Source: Fodinibius salipaludis
GTDB taxonomy: Bacteria; Bacteroidota; Rhodothermia; Balneolales; Balneolaceae
Assembly (NCBI RefSeq): GCF_002287075.1
Contig: NZ_NSKE01000012.1
Span: 1-64,000 of the forward strand
Length of the DNA: 64,000 nt
Direction: 5' to 3'
Shown here: positions 26,356 to 35,222 of the stretch, piece after piece
How positions within the stretch are numbered: position 1 is the first letter of the stretch
Layout: each line of letters starts with the position of its first letter
Translations under genes and position numbers: made by a program
The notes under the pieces: model-generated
Told to the model about the DNA's origin: nothing
Seen by the model: the letters and a program-made list of their open reading frames with translations, nothing else
Databases searched by the model: none

Positions 26356-27222
26356 ATGGCTGATTCCAACCGATATCCCAAAGACATTATTGACGATGCA
26401 ATCAATTTCATTGAGAAAGAACGTGAATTGTACGGGGATTTCTCAGTGAATCCCAAAAGTAAAGAATCTACACAAGACGAATCTCCTGCTTCCCAATCCA
26501 CATCTGCCGGATCTTCCAGCAATAATACCGTAACAGAACCATCTTTGCAGGAAACATCATCGAGTAAAAATAATCAGCAAGAGGAAGGATTTACGCCCCA
26601 AGAAGGGTTATTTAATAAGGATGAATCCAACGATGTGTATTACCACATTGATAAATGTAATTCGCTTGATGAGTTAAACGCATTATGTCAAAAAGCCGAT
26701 GTACTCCGAACTGATTTAGAGGGCACACAATTGGTGTTTGGCGTGGGAAATCCCGATGCGGATTTAATGATTATTGGTGAAGCACCCGGAGCCGAAGAGG
26801 ATAAACAGGGAGAACCGTTTGTGGGAAAAGCCGGTCAACTGCTGAATAAAATTTTGGATGCTATCAACTTTAAACGAGAAGATGTATATATCGCCAACAT
26901 CCTAAAGCATCGTCCCCCCAACAATCGCAATCCCAAACCGGAAGAGCGCGAACGAAGTCTGCCTTTTTTATTGCGACAAATAGATTTAATAGAACCAAAA
27001 CTGATCTTGGCTGTTGGAAAAGTGGCAGCCCAAACACTTCTTGATAAAAATCTTTCCTTAACAAAAATGCGGGGCCAATTTCACGACTTTCGAGGTAAAT
27101 ACGAGTTACTTGCCACCTATCATCCGGCGGCCCTGCTCCGTCACCCAAAATGGAAACGTCCCACATGGAAAGATGTTCAATTGCTCCGTGAACGATATGA
27201 TGAACTCGGCGGTCAACCCTGA
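26356..27222 (+). CDS. family 4-like uracil-DNA glycosylase lacking most Fe-S cysteines
   Basis: This 288-residue protein removes uracil from DNA in base-excision repair, judging by [17 protein letters not shown] (141-157), [11 protein letters not shown] (181-191) and [10 protein letters not shown] (255-264), the motif order of family 4 enzymes. Family 4 normally binds a 4Fe-4S cluster with four Cys. Aligned here they are Cys111, Ala114, His185 and Ser201, so three are replaced. A low-complexity Ser/Gln/Glu-rich leader of about 90 residues precedes the fold, also unlike compact thermophile enzymes. The start at 26356 is the first in-frame ATG, nine bases after the mtaB stop. Confidence 0.87.
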   Translation: MADSNRYPKDIIDDAINFIEKERELYGDFSVNPKSKESTQDESPASQSTSAGSSSNNTVTEPSLQETSSSKNNQQEEGFTPQEGLFNKDESNDVYYHIDKCNSLDELNALCQKADVLRTDLEGTQLVFGVGNPDADLMIIGEAPGAEEDKQGEPFVGKAGQLLNKILDAINFKREDVYIANILKHRPPNNRNPKPEERERSLPFLLRQIDLIEPKLILAVGKVAAQTLLDKNLSLTKMRGQFHDFRGKYELLATYHPAALLRHPKWKRPTWKDVQLLRERYDELGGQP

Positions 27223-27366
27223 AAATTTTTTAAAAAATATAGGGTCTTTCACTTCGGTAAGAGTGACGCTTTTATTATACTTGTGAATGCGTGAACAAAT
27301 AGCATTTACTCTTGTTCATTTCCTTCAAATCATACGAACTCGCTATAATTTCAGATCAGTTCTCGG

Positions 27367-28881
27367 ATGGCATCAAATAAAGGCTCAAATTATAATAATG
27401 CTGATTCAAAGATCCTGGATCAGGAAGGACGCGTTCCTCCTCAAGCAGTAGAAGTTGAAGAAGCAGTGCTGGGGTCCATGCTGATTGAACACGAAGCGGC
27501 AACCATTGCGCTGCAGATGCTGTCTCCGAATGATTTTTACAAGCCTGCTCATCAGCATATTTTTGAAGTACTGCACGACCTTTATGAACGCGACAATCCG
27601 CTTGATCTGCTTACCGTAGAAAACGAACTGCGCGATAAAGAATTACTTGATACCTGTGGCGGACCGGGCTATTTGTCTGAACTTACACGCTCGGTCAGCT
27701 CGGCGGCAAACGTTGATTATCATGCCCAAATTATTGCTGAAAAAGCAACTAAACGAAATTTGATACTGGGCTGTACCGATATCATCAAGCAAGCATACGA
27801 TAGCTCTTCTGATACGATAGATGTACTGGATTATGCCGAGCAACGCATTTTTGATCTGGCTAATTCGAAGCAACGAGCTCAAGCACAACCTATCGGTGAT
27901 GTTTTAAAAGATACCCTCTCTTATCTGGAAGATATCCGTGGTAAATCTTCTGGTATTACTGGTGTTCCCACCGGTACTGATGTAGATAAATTAACGGCTG
28001 GTTGGCAAAACGGTGATCTTATTATTATTGCTGCACGTCCCTCGATGGGTAAAACAGCCTATGTTTTAACAACAGCACGTAATGCGGCGTTACATCAAAG
28101 TGAGAAGCTGCGAACCAAGGTGGCAATTTTTAGTCTGGAGATGTCGAATCAGTCGCTGGTCCAACGTCTGCTGACGATGGAAGGTCGAATTAATGCTCAA
28201 AGTGCTCGATCAGGACAGTTAGAGGATGAAGATTTTAAGCGTCTTATTGATGCTGCCGGCAGACTTTTTACGGCCAATATTTTTGTAGATGATACTCCAG
28301 GCCTAAGCATCATGGAGCTTCGCACCAAGGCACGTCGACTCAAAAGCGAGCATGATATTGGGCTTATCATTGTGGATTATCTACAGCTGATGACGGCCAG
28401 TGGAGATCACGGTACCAGGGAGCAGGAAATTGCGTCTATATCACGAGGGCTTAAAGCCTTGGCTAAAGAGTTAGATGTACCAGTTGTGGCCCTGTCGCAA
28501 CTTAGTCGTGCCGTTGAGCAGCGCGGTGGTGATAAGCGTCCACAGCTTAGTGATCTTCGTGAATCGGGATCTATTGAACAGGATGCGGATGTTGTGAGCT
28601 TCATTTACCGTCCCGAATATTATGGTATTAAAACTACACCAGAGGGCCAATCTACCACTGGTCTGGCAGAGATTATTATCGGCAAACAACGTAACGGGCC
28701 CACCGGCAGCATACCACTGTATTTTGTTGAAGATTATGCTCGATTCGAAAATCTTACTACTGCAGATGCGGGTCCATATGGAGAGCCAAATAACAATTCT
28801 TCCGACAACGGTAATCAATCGAGTAATGGGGGGCCACCACCAACGGGACATAGCCCCGGCGGTGATGACGCTCCATTTTGA
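27367..28881 (+). CDS. dnaB: replicative DNA helicase DnaB
   Basis: This 504-residue hexameric helicase unwinds DNA at the replication fork. The N-terminal helical domain starts PPQAVEVEEAVLGSML. The RecA-like domain has Walker A in ARPSMGKTAYVLT near residue 223, SLEMSNQSLVQRL, the Walker B region IIVDYLQLM and LSQLSRAVEQRGGDKRP. A glycine/asparagine-rich tail of about 30 residues follows the core. It lies 144 bases after the glycosylase gene and begins with ATG without an obvious ribosome-binding site. No intein is present. Confidence 0.96.
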   Translation: MASNKGSNYNNADSKILDQEGRVPPQAVEVEEAVLGSMLIEHEAATIALQMLSPNDFYKPAHQHIFEVLHDLYERDNPLDLLTVENELRDKELLDTCGGPGYLSELTRSVSSAANVDYHAQIIAEKATKRNLILGCTDIIKQAYDSSSDTIDVLDYAEQRIFDLANSKQRAQAQPIGDVLKDTLSYLEDIRGKSSGITGVPTGTDVDKLTAGWQNGDLIIIAARPSMGKTAYVLTTARNAALHQSEKLRTKVAIFSLEMSNQSLVQRLLTMEGRINAQSARSGQLEDEDFKRLIDAAGRLFTANIFVDDTPGLSIMELRTKARRLKSEHDIGLIIVDYLQLMTASGDHGTREQEIASISRGLKALAKELDVPVVALSQLSRAVEQRGGDKRPQLSDLRESGSIEQDADVVSFIYRPEYYGIKTTPEGQSTTGLAEIIIGKQRNGPTGSIPLYFVEDYARFENLTTADAGPYGEPNNNSSDNGNQSSNGGPPPTGHSPGGDDAPF

Positions 28882-29096
28882 TAGCTAATTAGCACATTTT
28901 ACTACCTTCACTATCCGTTTATTTATCTGCGCTCATGCCTCTCTCTTGATGGAGCCTTTTTGGCATCATTAACCTCTTCTCACAATCGTCTAATCAACTA
29001 TACCGCGTATATAAATTTTTGATCATATTCTCTCACTCTAATCCTTTATAAGACACCTTTCGATAAGTTTGTTCCAATCAACAGATTTCCAAAAAA

Positions 29097-30323
29097 TTAT
29101 TTCACGGGATGATTCTCATCAGAAACTACAAAACGTTTATCTTTTTCATCAGGTGGCGATACAATTGCTTGGTCCTCTCTGCGATACTTCTGAATAAAAC
29201 CTTGCACTTTTAAATAAATAGTAACCGGTATATACATAACAGATTTTAGAAACTTTTGTTGAGTGCCAGCAGCCGTCAAGGCTATAGATATACTTGTTAT
29301 TGCTACACCAAATATTACTAACCAATACAGTAGTGGCGATAGTGATATCCATCCTAATCCCCACAACGCACTATTTATTAACCCCATTGCTGCAATTAAG
29401 AAAATAATATTGGCAATTTTTGGTAATAATAATTCAATTAATATATCGACATACTTATGCGATTTTGTTTTTACAGCCCTTCCCAAAAGCTGAGGTAAAT
29501 ACTTCCTTAGGGACTCGTTAGGAGTGCTGAAATAACTATTATTATCATTATTTACAGGTAATATGGATGTAAAGACAGCTGCATTTGGAGCAAAGTCTAT
29601 TTCTACTCCCCTTAACCGTAAGTCAAAACCGTATTCAACAATGCTTGGTTGCTTCTCTGTCTTCCAAGGAAATTCACGTAACAAAACAGTGGAAAAACAT
29701 ATTCCATTATTTCCAAGAGTTAACCCCAAACCAATATTTTTACGTCCTATTGGATATACGAATCGATTGAGCAAAAAATCCATTTCACAAATTTTATCAA
29801 TCCAGGTTTTAGGGTTATCCAAATTATTATAGCTGCACTGTATCACCTCACTCCCCTGTTCTAAATAATAATTCATTACCTCCAGATAGTTGCCCGATAT
29901 CAAACCATCAGAATTAAAAGTAACAACTGCATCGTAAGATTCATCTCCATGCAATATGCTATCAAATGCCCAAGGCAAAATCATATTTTCATCCTCCTCT
30001 CGTGTATCTGTTGGAGGTACCATAATTTTTGCCCCCATTTTTTCTGCCATCTTAACAATATTGTTAGAATAACTATCAGCAATGACTATCAAATCATATT
30101 TGTTTTTAGGATATATCAGCCCCGATAAGCTATATAGAATACGAGATAATCCCTGCTCTTTTTCCTGAGCAAATAAAAGAACTGCAAATTTTCGAATTTT
30201 AGAAGCTTCATAATCAATGTTCTTATTTTTCAGTAAGGCTAATAAACTAATCAGCAAATAGTAACTGGTAACGCCCCCCGCCACACATACTAACAAATAA
30301 TTAAGACCCTCAATAAAAATCAT
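29097..30323 (-). CDS. divergent membrane-bound family 2 glycosyltransferase
   Basis: This 408-residue protein has one N-terminal membrane span (about 9-31), a cytoplasmic GT-A domain and two or three spans between about 305 and 375, the layout of processive membrane GT2 enzymes. The domain has FAVLLFAQEKE, VIADSYS (Asp83), a DxD-like FNSDG near 136-140, a GNNGICF motif and VEYGFDLRLRG in place of the usual TEDxDL. The QxxRW product-binding motif is not recognisable. The changed motifs suggest another specificity or a non-processive role. It is set apart from the main glycan locus by housekeeping genes, yet has the best-matching sigma-54-type promoter of the window. Confidence 0.8.
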   Translation of the reverse strand: MIFIEGLNYLLVCVAGGVTSYYLLISLLALLKNKNIDYEASKIRKFAVLLFAQEKEQGLSRILYSLSGLIYPKNKYDLIVIADSYSNNIVKMAEKMGAKIMVPPTDTREEDENMILPWAFDSILHGDESYDAVVTFNSDGLISGNYLEVMNYYLEQGSEVIQCSYNNLDNPKTWIDKICEMDFLLNRFVYPIGRKNIGLGLTLGNNGICFSTVLLREFPWKTEKQPSIVEYGFDLRLRGVEIDFAPNAAVFTSILPVNNDNNSYFSTPNESLRKYLPQLLGRAVKTKSHKYVDILIELLLPKIANIIFLIAAMGLINSALWGLGWISLSPLLYWLVIFGVAITSISIALTAAGTQQKFLKSVMYIPVTIYLKVQGFIQKYRREDQAIVSPPDEKDKRFVVSDENHPVK

Positions 30324-30429
30324 CGTTTACCTTCCTTGAAATCTGAATAAATAATAAATACTGTTTCTCTGTATCCTTTTCTCATGAATCCCTAAACCAA
30401 TATATATACTACTCTTTACCGTTATATAA

Positions 30430-30445
30430 GCAACAAGCGCGCCAA
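30430..30445 (-). promoter_or_regulatory. sigma-54 promoter of membrane glycosyltransferase gene
   Basis: The minus strand reads TTGGCGCGCTTGTTGC followed by T. It matches the sigma-54 consensus including the -12 TTGC, the closest match in the window. The gene starts about 107 bases downstream at 30323. Confidence 0.75.
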
Positions 30446-30750
30446 GATAGAAGAAAGACCATTAATAAACCTTAATTATCCCTTTGTAGAAATGCTTACA
30501 TGTAGCCTCTGCTATTAAAGTAGAACAGTATACAGCGTTATCACTTTATTAGGAATAACGTCTAACCGAAGATAGATTATTTATTGAGGGGTATCCTAAC
30601 CCAGGAAATCAAAATATTATGACTCAATATTACACTTACTTGAAAAGCTTCTATGAAATTAATACCCAAGTATACTTTTCTCGTTGAAACAAATAGTTCC
30701 CTGACTTTACATTAGTTGATCAAAATACTGAATGCTACAATAAATAAAGA

Positions 30751-30766
30751 TTGGCACATTTGTTGT
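30751..30766 (+). promoter_or_regulatory. sigma-54-type promoter of the degenerate AAA+ gene
   Basis: TTGGCACATTTGTTGT: a perfect TGGCAC -24 element, five bases and TTGT at -12. The chosen ATG at 30902 is about 136 bases downstream. Confidence 0.7.
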
Positions 30767-30901
30767 AACTAAGACATATAGAAAGAGAAGGACTCTTAGA
30801 AATACCCGGAAGTTTGACCATGAGATTATTTGCTTTGAAAATTGGTCAAATTCAATTTTGATCGGGGTTATCATATATCCACATACATATTTCTATATAT
30901 C

Positions 30902-31732
30902 ATGATTGTATCAAAAAATACTCTCAAAACCCAAAATGCCCTACCCAAAGACATAGAAAAATCTTTCACAAGTCTATTGATGCAAGATATTTACCACAAG
31001 GTTTTGCAGCTGGCTAAGCTCGACTCAAATATTCTGATCATTGGGGAAATTGGCTCTGGGAAAAAAAACATTGCCAAAATTATTCATCAAAATAGTAAGC
31101 GATCTACTAAACCTTTTTATTCATTCTATTGTGTAGACGTTAATGAAGATGATTATCAAGATAATTTTTGGGGACATCTTAACTTTGAAGAACGTCAACT
31201 TACGCTAAAATATAAGGCTTTAGAACAGACCCAAGGCGGTATTCTGTATTTAGATCAATTTTCAGAATTATCCCCAAAATATATGCTCAATATTCTTGCA
31301 TCCATAGATAAAGGAATTAACCAGCTATACCGCTTAGATAACACTTCGAGCCCCCGATTAATTCTTTCTTTTAACCAAGAATCATATCAAGATCTTACTA
31401 ATTCATCTATATGGGAAAAACTACTTGTCAAGTTAGATCCAGTAGTAATAATGCTGCCGCCCCTTCGCGAACGCAAAGAGGATATTCCCATCCTAATAAA
31501 TAATTTTATAGAAGAGTTTAAGGAGCAAAATGAAGGCTATAAGAATTTAAATATATCGCCTCAAGCCCTTTATAATTGCTTCAATTATAGCTGGCCGGGC
31601 AATATTCGTCAGCTTAAAAATGCAATATTGCAAGGAGCCATTCTTTCATTTGGTGAGACAATAAAATCGGAACACCTTCCATTTACGATGAACTGGGACC
31701 TCCCATATAAACTTAATAACAACAAGATATAA
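30902..31732 (+). CDS. degenerate sigma-54 activator-like AAA+ protein (pseudo-activator)
   Basis: Start 30902 is the first ATG; a TTG 60 bases upstream in frame is less likely. The 276-residue protein is one sigma-54-activator AAA+ domain. Fold markers are present: Walker A GEIGSGKK (48-55), GGILYLDQFSEL, PLRERKEDIPILI and WPGNIRQLKNAI. Key residues are lost. The catalytic Walker B Glu is Gln119. The GAFTGA loop that touches sigma-54 is replaced by NFEERQ after FWGHL. The Arg fingers of FREDLYYRL are Trp171 and Lys177. There is no receiver domain and no helix-turn-helix. It probably binds ATP poorly or without turnover and could cap or poison hexamers of a true activator. It faces the intact activator gene convergently. 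Confidence 0.82.
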   Translation: MIVSKNTLKTQNALPKDIEKSFTSLLMQDIYHKVLQLAKLDSNILIIGEIGSGKKNIAKIIHQNSKRSTKPFYSFYCVDVNEDDYQDNFWGHLNFEERQLTLKYKALEQTQGGILYLDQFSELSPKYMLNILASIDKGINQLYRLDNTSSPRLILSFNQESYQDLTNSSIWEKLLVKLDPVVIMLPPLRERKEDIPILINNFIEEFKEQNEGYKNLNISPQALYNCFNYSWPGNIRQLKNAILQGAILSFGETIKSEHLPFTMNWDLPYKLNNNKI

Positions 31733-31815
31733 TAAGAGTACTCCCCTTTTATTTAATACTCCTATTCAAAAATATTTCTTTGTATATAGTAAAAGCGAGT
31801 TTGTACAATATACAG

Positions 31816-32853
31816 CTAAGAAGTACTTTCTTGCGCTTCTTTCTCAGCCTCATACTTTGTTAATTTATTGTGTAGTGTTTTTCTACTGAAGCCCAAAATC
31901 TTAGCTGCTTCCGTTTTATTATTATCCACCGAATAAAGCGTATGATCAATAACTTTACGTTCGATTTCCTCTAAGCTTGTCCCAATAGGAATTTGAATTA
32001 TTTTGTCGTAAGCACTGCCTTTGGATACTGGATATATATTTTCTCCTCGATGAATTCGCGATGGAATAACATCAGGAGTAACCTCCTCTCCATCAGCAAG
32101 TACCACACTACGCTCAACAATATTTTTTAGTTCACGAACATTACCAGGCCAATCGTACGATAAAAACATCTCCATAATTTCCTCGGAGAATACAATTTCT
32201 TCGATGCCGTAGTTTTCCACAAAATGACTTTTATAAAAGTCTACTAATAACGGAATGTCTTCCTTTCTATGTCGGAGTGGTGGCACATATAATTCAATAA
32301 CATTCAATCTGTAAAAAAGATCTTCTCGAAAACTTCCGGATTGGACTTGGTCAAAAAGAACTTTATTTGTTGCTGATATCAAGCTTATATCAACATTAAC
32401 CTCTTCTTTGCCCCCAACTCGTCTAAATGATCCTAATTCCACAGCACGCAATAACTTAACCTGAACGGATTTGGGCATCTCACCAATTTCATCTAAAAAG
32501 AGAGTACTTTTGTGAGCTAACTCAAAGCATCCCTCTTTTCTGGCATGTGCTCCTGTAAATGCGCCCTTCTCATGGCCAAATAGTTCACTTTCAACCAACT
32601 CAGATGGAATAGCACCACAATTTATGGCTACTAACTCATTTTCGCTTCTATTGCTGTGGTAATGAACTAATTGAGCTAAGACTTCTTTCCCTGTTCCATT
32701 TTCCCCGGATATTAAAAGGGTTGCTTTCGTTTTAGCTACCTGCCTTACCTTGCCCAGCAAATCTTTCATAGTAGGATTTTGCGTAATAAAAACAGGCTTC
32801 TTGGATCCCTTTTTCTTATTAATATCATTATCACTTAACGAATTCTCCTCCAT
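31816..32853 (-). CDS. sigma-54-dependent transcriptional activator without sensory domain
   Basis: This 345-residue protein is a bacterial enhancer-binding protein. Only about 20 residues precede the AAA+ domain, so there is no receiver, GAF or PAS input; PspF has the same bare design. The core is complete: GENGTGKE (50-57), ELFGHEKGAFTGAHA, TLFLDEIGEM, SFREDLFYRLNV with both Arg fingers, PLRHRKEDIPLL and WPGNVRELKN. A Fis-type helix-turn-helix (KTEAAKILGFSRKTLHNKL) is at the C-terminus. It must be controlled by a partner protein or by its own level. It is the obvious candidate driver of the sigma-54-type promoters in this window. Confidence 0.93.
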   Translation of the reverse strand: MEENSLSDNDINKKKGSKKPVFITQNPTMKDLLGKVRQVAKTKATLLISGENGTGKEVLAQLVHYHSNRSENELVAINCGAIPSELVESELFGHEKGAFTGAHARKEGCFELAHKSTLFLDEIGEMPKSVQVKLLRAVELGSFRRVGGKEEVNVDISLISATNKVLFDQVQSGSFREDLFYRLNVIELYVPPLRHRKEDIPLLVDFYKSHFVENYGIEEIVFSEEIMEMFLSYDWPGNVRELKNIVERSVVLADGEEVTPDVIPSRIHRGENIYPVSKGSAYDKIIQIPIGTSLEEIERKVIDHTLYSVDNNKTEAAKILGFSRKTLHNKLTKYEAEKEAQESTS

Positions 32854-33201
32854 AATCTGTCTCCCCCCTCTCCTTAATTATATTGTTTAATTTAAATCTT
32901 ACTCACTTTCTATTATCCTAATTCTAATTCTATCTTTTAATTAGTGTAGCCAACCCGCACTTTTAATTTTCTCACACTACTCATTTTAGTCTCTCTGATT
33001 TTTAGTAATTAAAAATCTATTATTATTTGTTTCCATATTCAGTTAAAATCTCCTAATATTTATGTGGGGAAATCCTTTATACATATTAATTTATAAACAA
33101 ATAATAGGTTTCTCACTTCTAATATTTAAAAGTAAATATTTTGAGATTCATATAGGATCTGTCACAGGGCATGACTCCTTCTGACCAAAAAAACTTGTTT
33201 A
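32854..33201. other. AT-rich upstream region of the sigma-54 activator gene
   Basis: No gene or strong hairpin is seen in this 348-base stretch. It should contain the promoter of the activator gene. I found no sigma-54-type element in it, so the activator itself is probably transcribed by another sigma factor. Confidence 0.45.
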
Positions 33202-33945
33202 TTACTTGAGCATCTTCAAAGCCTTACGAGCAGCCTCCTGTTCAGCTTCTTTTTTACTCTTACCTTCGCCCTGGGCAATGGGTTTCTCATCAACATAAAC
33301 TTCCACTCCAAAAGTTTTGTCATGGCCCGGCCCCTCCTCTGATACAACAGTATAGGTAGGAATTTTCATTTGCTCAGCTTGGGCAAACTCCAGCAATAAG
33401 CTCTTGTAATTATCAAGCGTATTTACGATTTGATCAAAATCAACGTATTGCTCAATAACTTTTCGAACAAATTTTGAGGTCGGTTCATATCCCAGATCAA
33501 GATACAGTGCACCAACAAGTGCTTCAAAAAGATCAGATAAAACACTCTTGGATTCTTCAATCCCTTGTCCACGTACCCTTTTCCCTAACAACATAAGATT
33601 ATTCAGCTTCAGCTTTTCGGCATACATTGCAAGGGTATCTCCTTTAACAAGTTTGGCACGTAGCTTGGTTAGAAATCCCTCGTTTTCGTTGGGGAAAAGG
33701 TCAAAAATAATTTCTGTTACAATCAGATCAAGTACAGCATCTCCCAAAAATTCGAGACGCTCATAAGAATCAATGGAAGAATATTTTTCGTCGGCTAATG
33801 TGGAGCGATGACGCAAAGCGCGTATATAAATAAAAGGATTATCAATTGAATTGCCGATAATCCCTTCAAGTTTTTTTATTCGTTCTTCCTGCTCAGGCGG
33901 TAATTCCTCATCTGTTTGAAAATATGACCTGAGTTTGTCAAACAT
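33202..33945 (-). CDS. rnc: ribonuclease III
   Basis: This 247-residue double-strand-specific endonuclease matures rRNA and processes mRNA. The nuclease domain has the signature YERLEFLGDAVLDL with Glu65 and Asp69, and SDLFEALVGALYLD with Asp138 and Glu141 for the two-metal site. The C-terminal dsRNA-binding domain ends KSKKEAEQEAARKALKML. An N-terminal extension of about 25 residues precedes the fold. It is the last gene of the fatty-acid synthesis operon, six bases after fabF, an arrangement common in bacteria. Confidence 0.95.
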   Translation of the reverse strand: MFDKLRSYFQTDEELPPEQEERIKKLEGIIGNSIDNPFIYIRALRHRSTLADEKYSSIDSYERLEFLGDAVLDLIVTEIIFDLFPNENEGFLTKLRAKLVKGDTLAMYAEKLKLNNLMLLGKRVRGQGIEESKSVLSDLFEALVGALYLDLGYEPTSKFVRKVIEQYVDFDQIVNTLDNYKSLLLEFAQAEQMKIPTYTVVSEEGPGHDKTFGVEVYVDEKPIAQGEGKSKKEAEQEAARKALKMLK

Positions 33946-33951
33946 TAACTA

Positions 33952-35196
33952 CTATTCTTCAAACTTTTTAAATACGAGCGTGGTGTTATGGCCTCCAAAC
34001 CCGAATGCATTATTCAATGCATATTTTACATCTCGAACTTCTGCTTCGTTGAAGGTATAATTCAGATCACACTCCGGATCGGCCGTTTCAAAATTGATTG
34101 TTGGCGGAATCATCCCGTGATAGGTTGATAGCACAGTAGCTAACGCCTCAATTGCCCCGGCGGCACCAAGTGCATGTCCTGTCATCGACTTGGTAGAATT
34201 ATGATTGATCTCATATGCATGATCGCCAAAAACCTTTTTTATCGAATTAGTTTCGGCAATATCGCCAAGCGGTGTTGAAGTACCATGCATGTTAATATGA
34301 TCTACATCCTCAGTTGAAATGTCTGCAGATTCGAGTGCTCTGTTAAGAGCTAAAATAACTCCTTCTCCATCAGGATCGGGAGCGGTAATATGGTGAGCAT
34401 CAGCAGAAAAACCATATCCTACAATTTCTCCGTAAATTTGAGCTCCGCGTTCTTTTGCATGCTCATACTCCTCCAAAAATAGAATACCCGATCCTTCACC
34501 CAGCACAAAACCATCTCGATTCTTATCGAATGGTCGGGATGCGGATTTCGGATCATCATTACGGGTAGACATAGCTTTCATGGAGTTAAAACCCGCCACA
34601 CCAATACGTGATACAGGGGCTTCTGAACCTCCAGAAACAGCCATCTCACTCTGTCCGTTTTTAATGGAGTCGTAAGCCAGAGCAATGTTGTGAGAACCGG
34701 TAGCACATGCTGAGACAGCACAAAAGTTGGGACCTTTAAATCCATATTTAATAGAAATTTGTCCCGCTACCATATCGGGTATTAATTTGGGAATAAAGAA
34801 TGGAGACACGCCCCGAGGTCCATGTTCATGAAATGAAATGGCCTGCTCATAAAAAGTATTCATACCTCCTATTCCCGTTCCGACTATTACGGCCACATCA
34901 TCTTTATTGATTTCATCCAAATCGAGACCGGTATCCTGAATTGCTTCTTCGGCTGCAATCAGTGCATACTGGCAAACCTTATCCAGCCGACGCGCTTCTT
35001 TGCGTTCGAAGTAATCCTGTTCCTCGTAGTCTTCAATTTGTGCGGCAAATTTGGTCGGAAAGTCAGAAGTATCAAAATGCTCAATAGGCTGAGCTCCGCT
35101 CTTACCCGATATTAACCCATTCCAGAAATCAGGTGCCGTCTTACCTACAGGGGTAAGGGCACCTATTCCGGTAATTACAACTCTGCGATTAGACAT
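33952..35196 (-). CDS. fabF: beta-ketoacyl-ACP synthase II
   Basis: This 414-residue condensing enzyme elongates acyl-ACP with malonyl-ACP in the cytoplasm. The catalytic Cys164 lies in VSACATGSHN, the first His in NMHGTSTPLGD, and Lys/second His in NSTKSMTGHALGAAGA. The FGFGGHNTTLVF segment closes the fold. Length is normal for FabF. It follows acpP by 26 bases and precedes rnc by six, consistent with one transcript. Confidence 0.96.
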   Translation of the reverse strand: MSNRRVVITGIGALTPVGKTAPDFWNGLISGKSGAQPIEHFDTSDFPTKFAAQIEDYEEQDYFERKEARRLDKVCQYALIAAEEAIQDTGLDLDEINKDDVAVIVGTGIGGMNTFYEQAISFHEHGPRGVSPFFIPKLIPDMVAGQISIKYGFKGPNFCAVSACATGSHNIALAYDSIKNGQSEMAVSGGSEAPVSRIGVAGFNSMKAMSTRNDDPKSASRPFDKNRDGFVLGEGSGILFLEEYEHAKERGAQIYGEIVGYGFSADAHHITAPDPDGEGVILALNRALESADISTEDVDHINMHGTSTPLGDIAETNSIKKVFGDHAYEINHNSTKSMTGHALGAAGAIEALATVLSTYHGMIPPTINFETADPECDLNYTFNEAEVRDVKYALNNAFGFGGHNTTLVFKKFEE

Positions 35197-35222
35197 GCTA
35201 AAAATATTAGCGCTTGAGAATG

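Larger units (their letters stand above)
30324..30901. other. divergent regulatory region between membrane glycosyltransferase and AAA+ gene
   Basis: This 578-base region has no recognisable gene. It carries two divergent sigma-54-type promoters at 30430-30445 (minus) and 30751-30766 (plus), about 305 bases apart. Between them the sequence is AT-rich with an imperfect palindrome near CTTACATGTAG at about 30493-30503 and a TTACTTG element near 30637. Confidence 0.6.

Noticed and set aside
31733-31815. GAGTA/TACTC inverted repeat as terminator between the convergent regulators
   Set aside because: The stem is only five base pairs, the loop is long and no good T-run follows.
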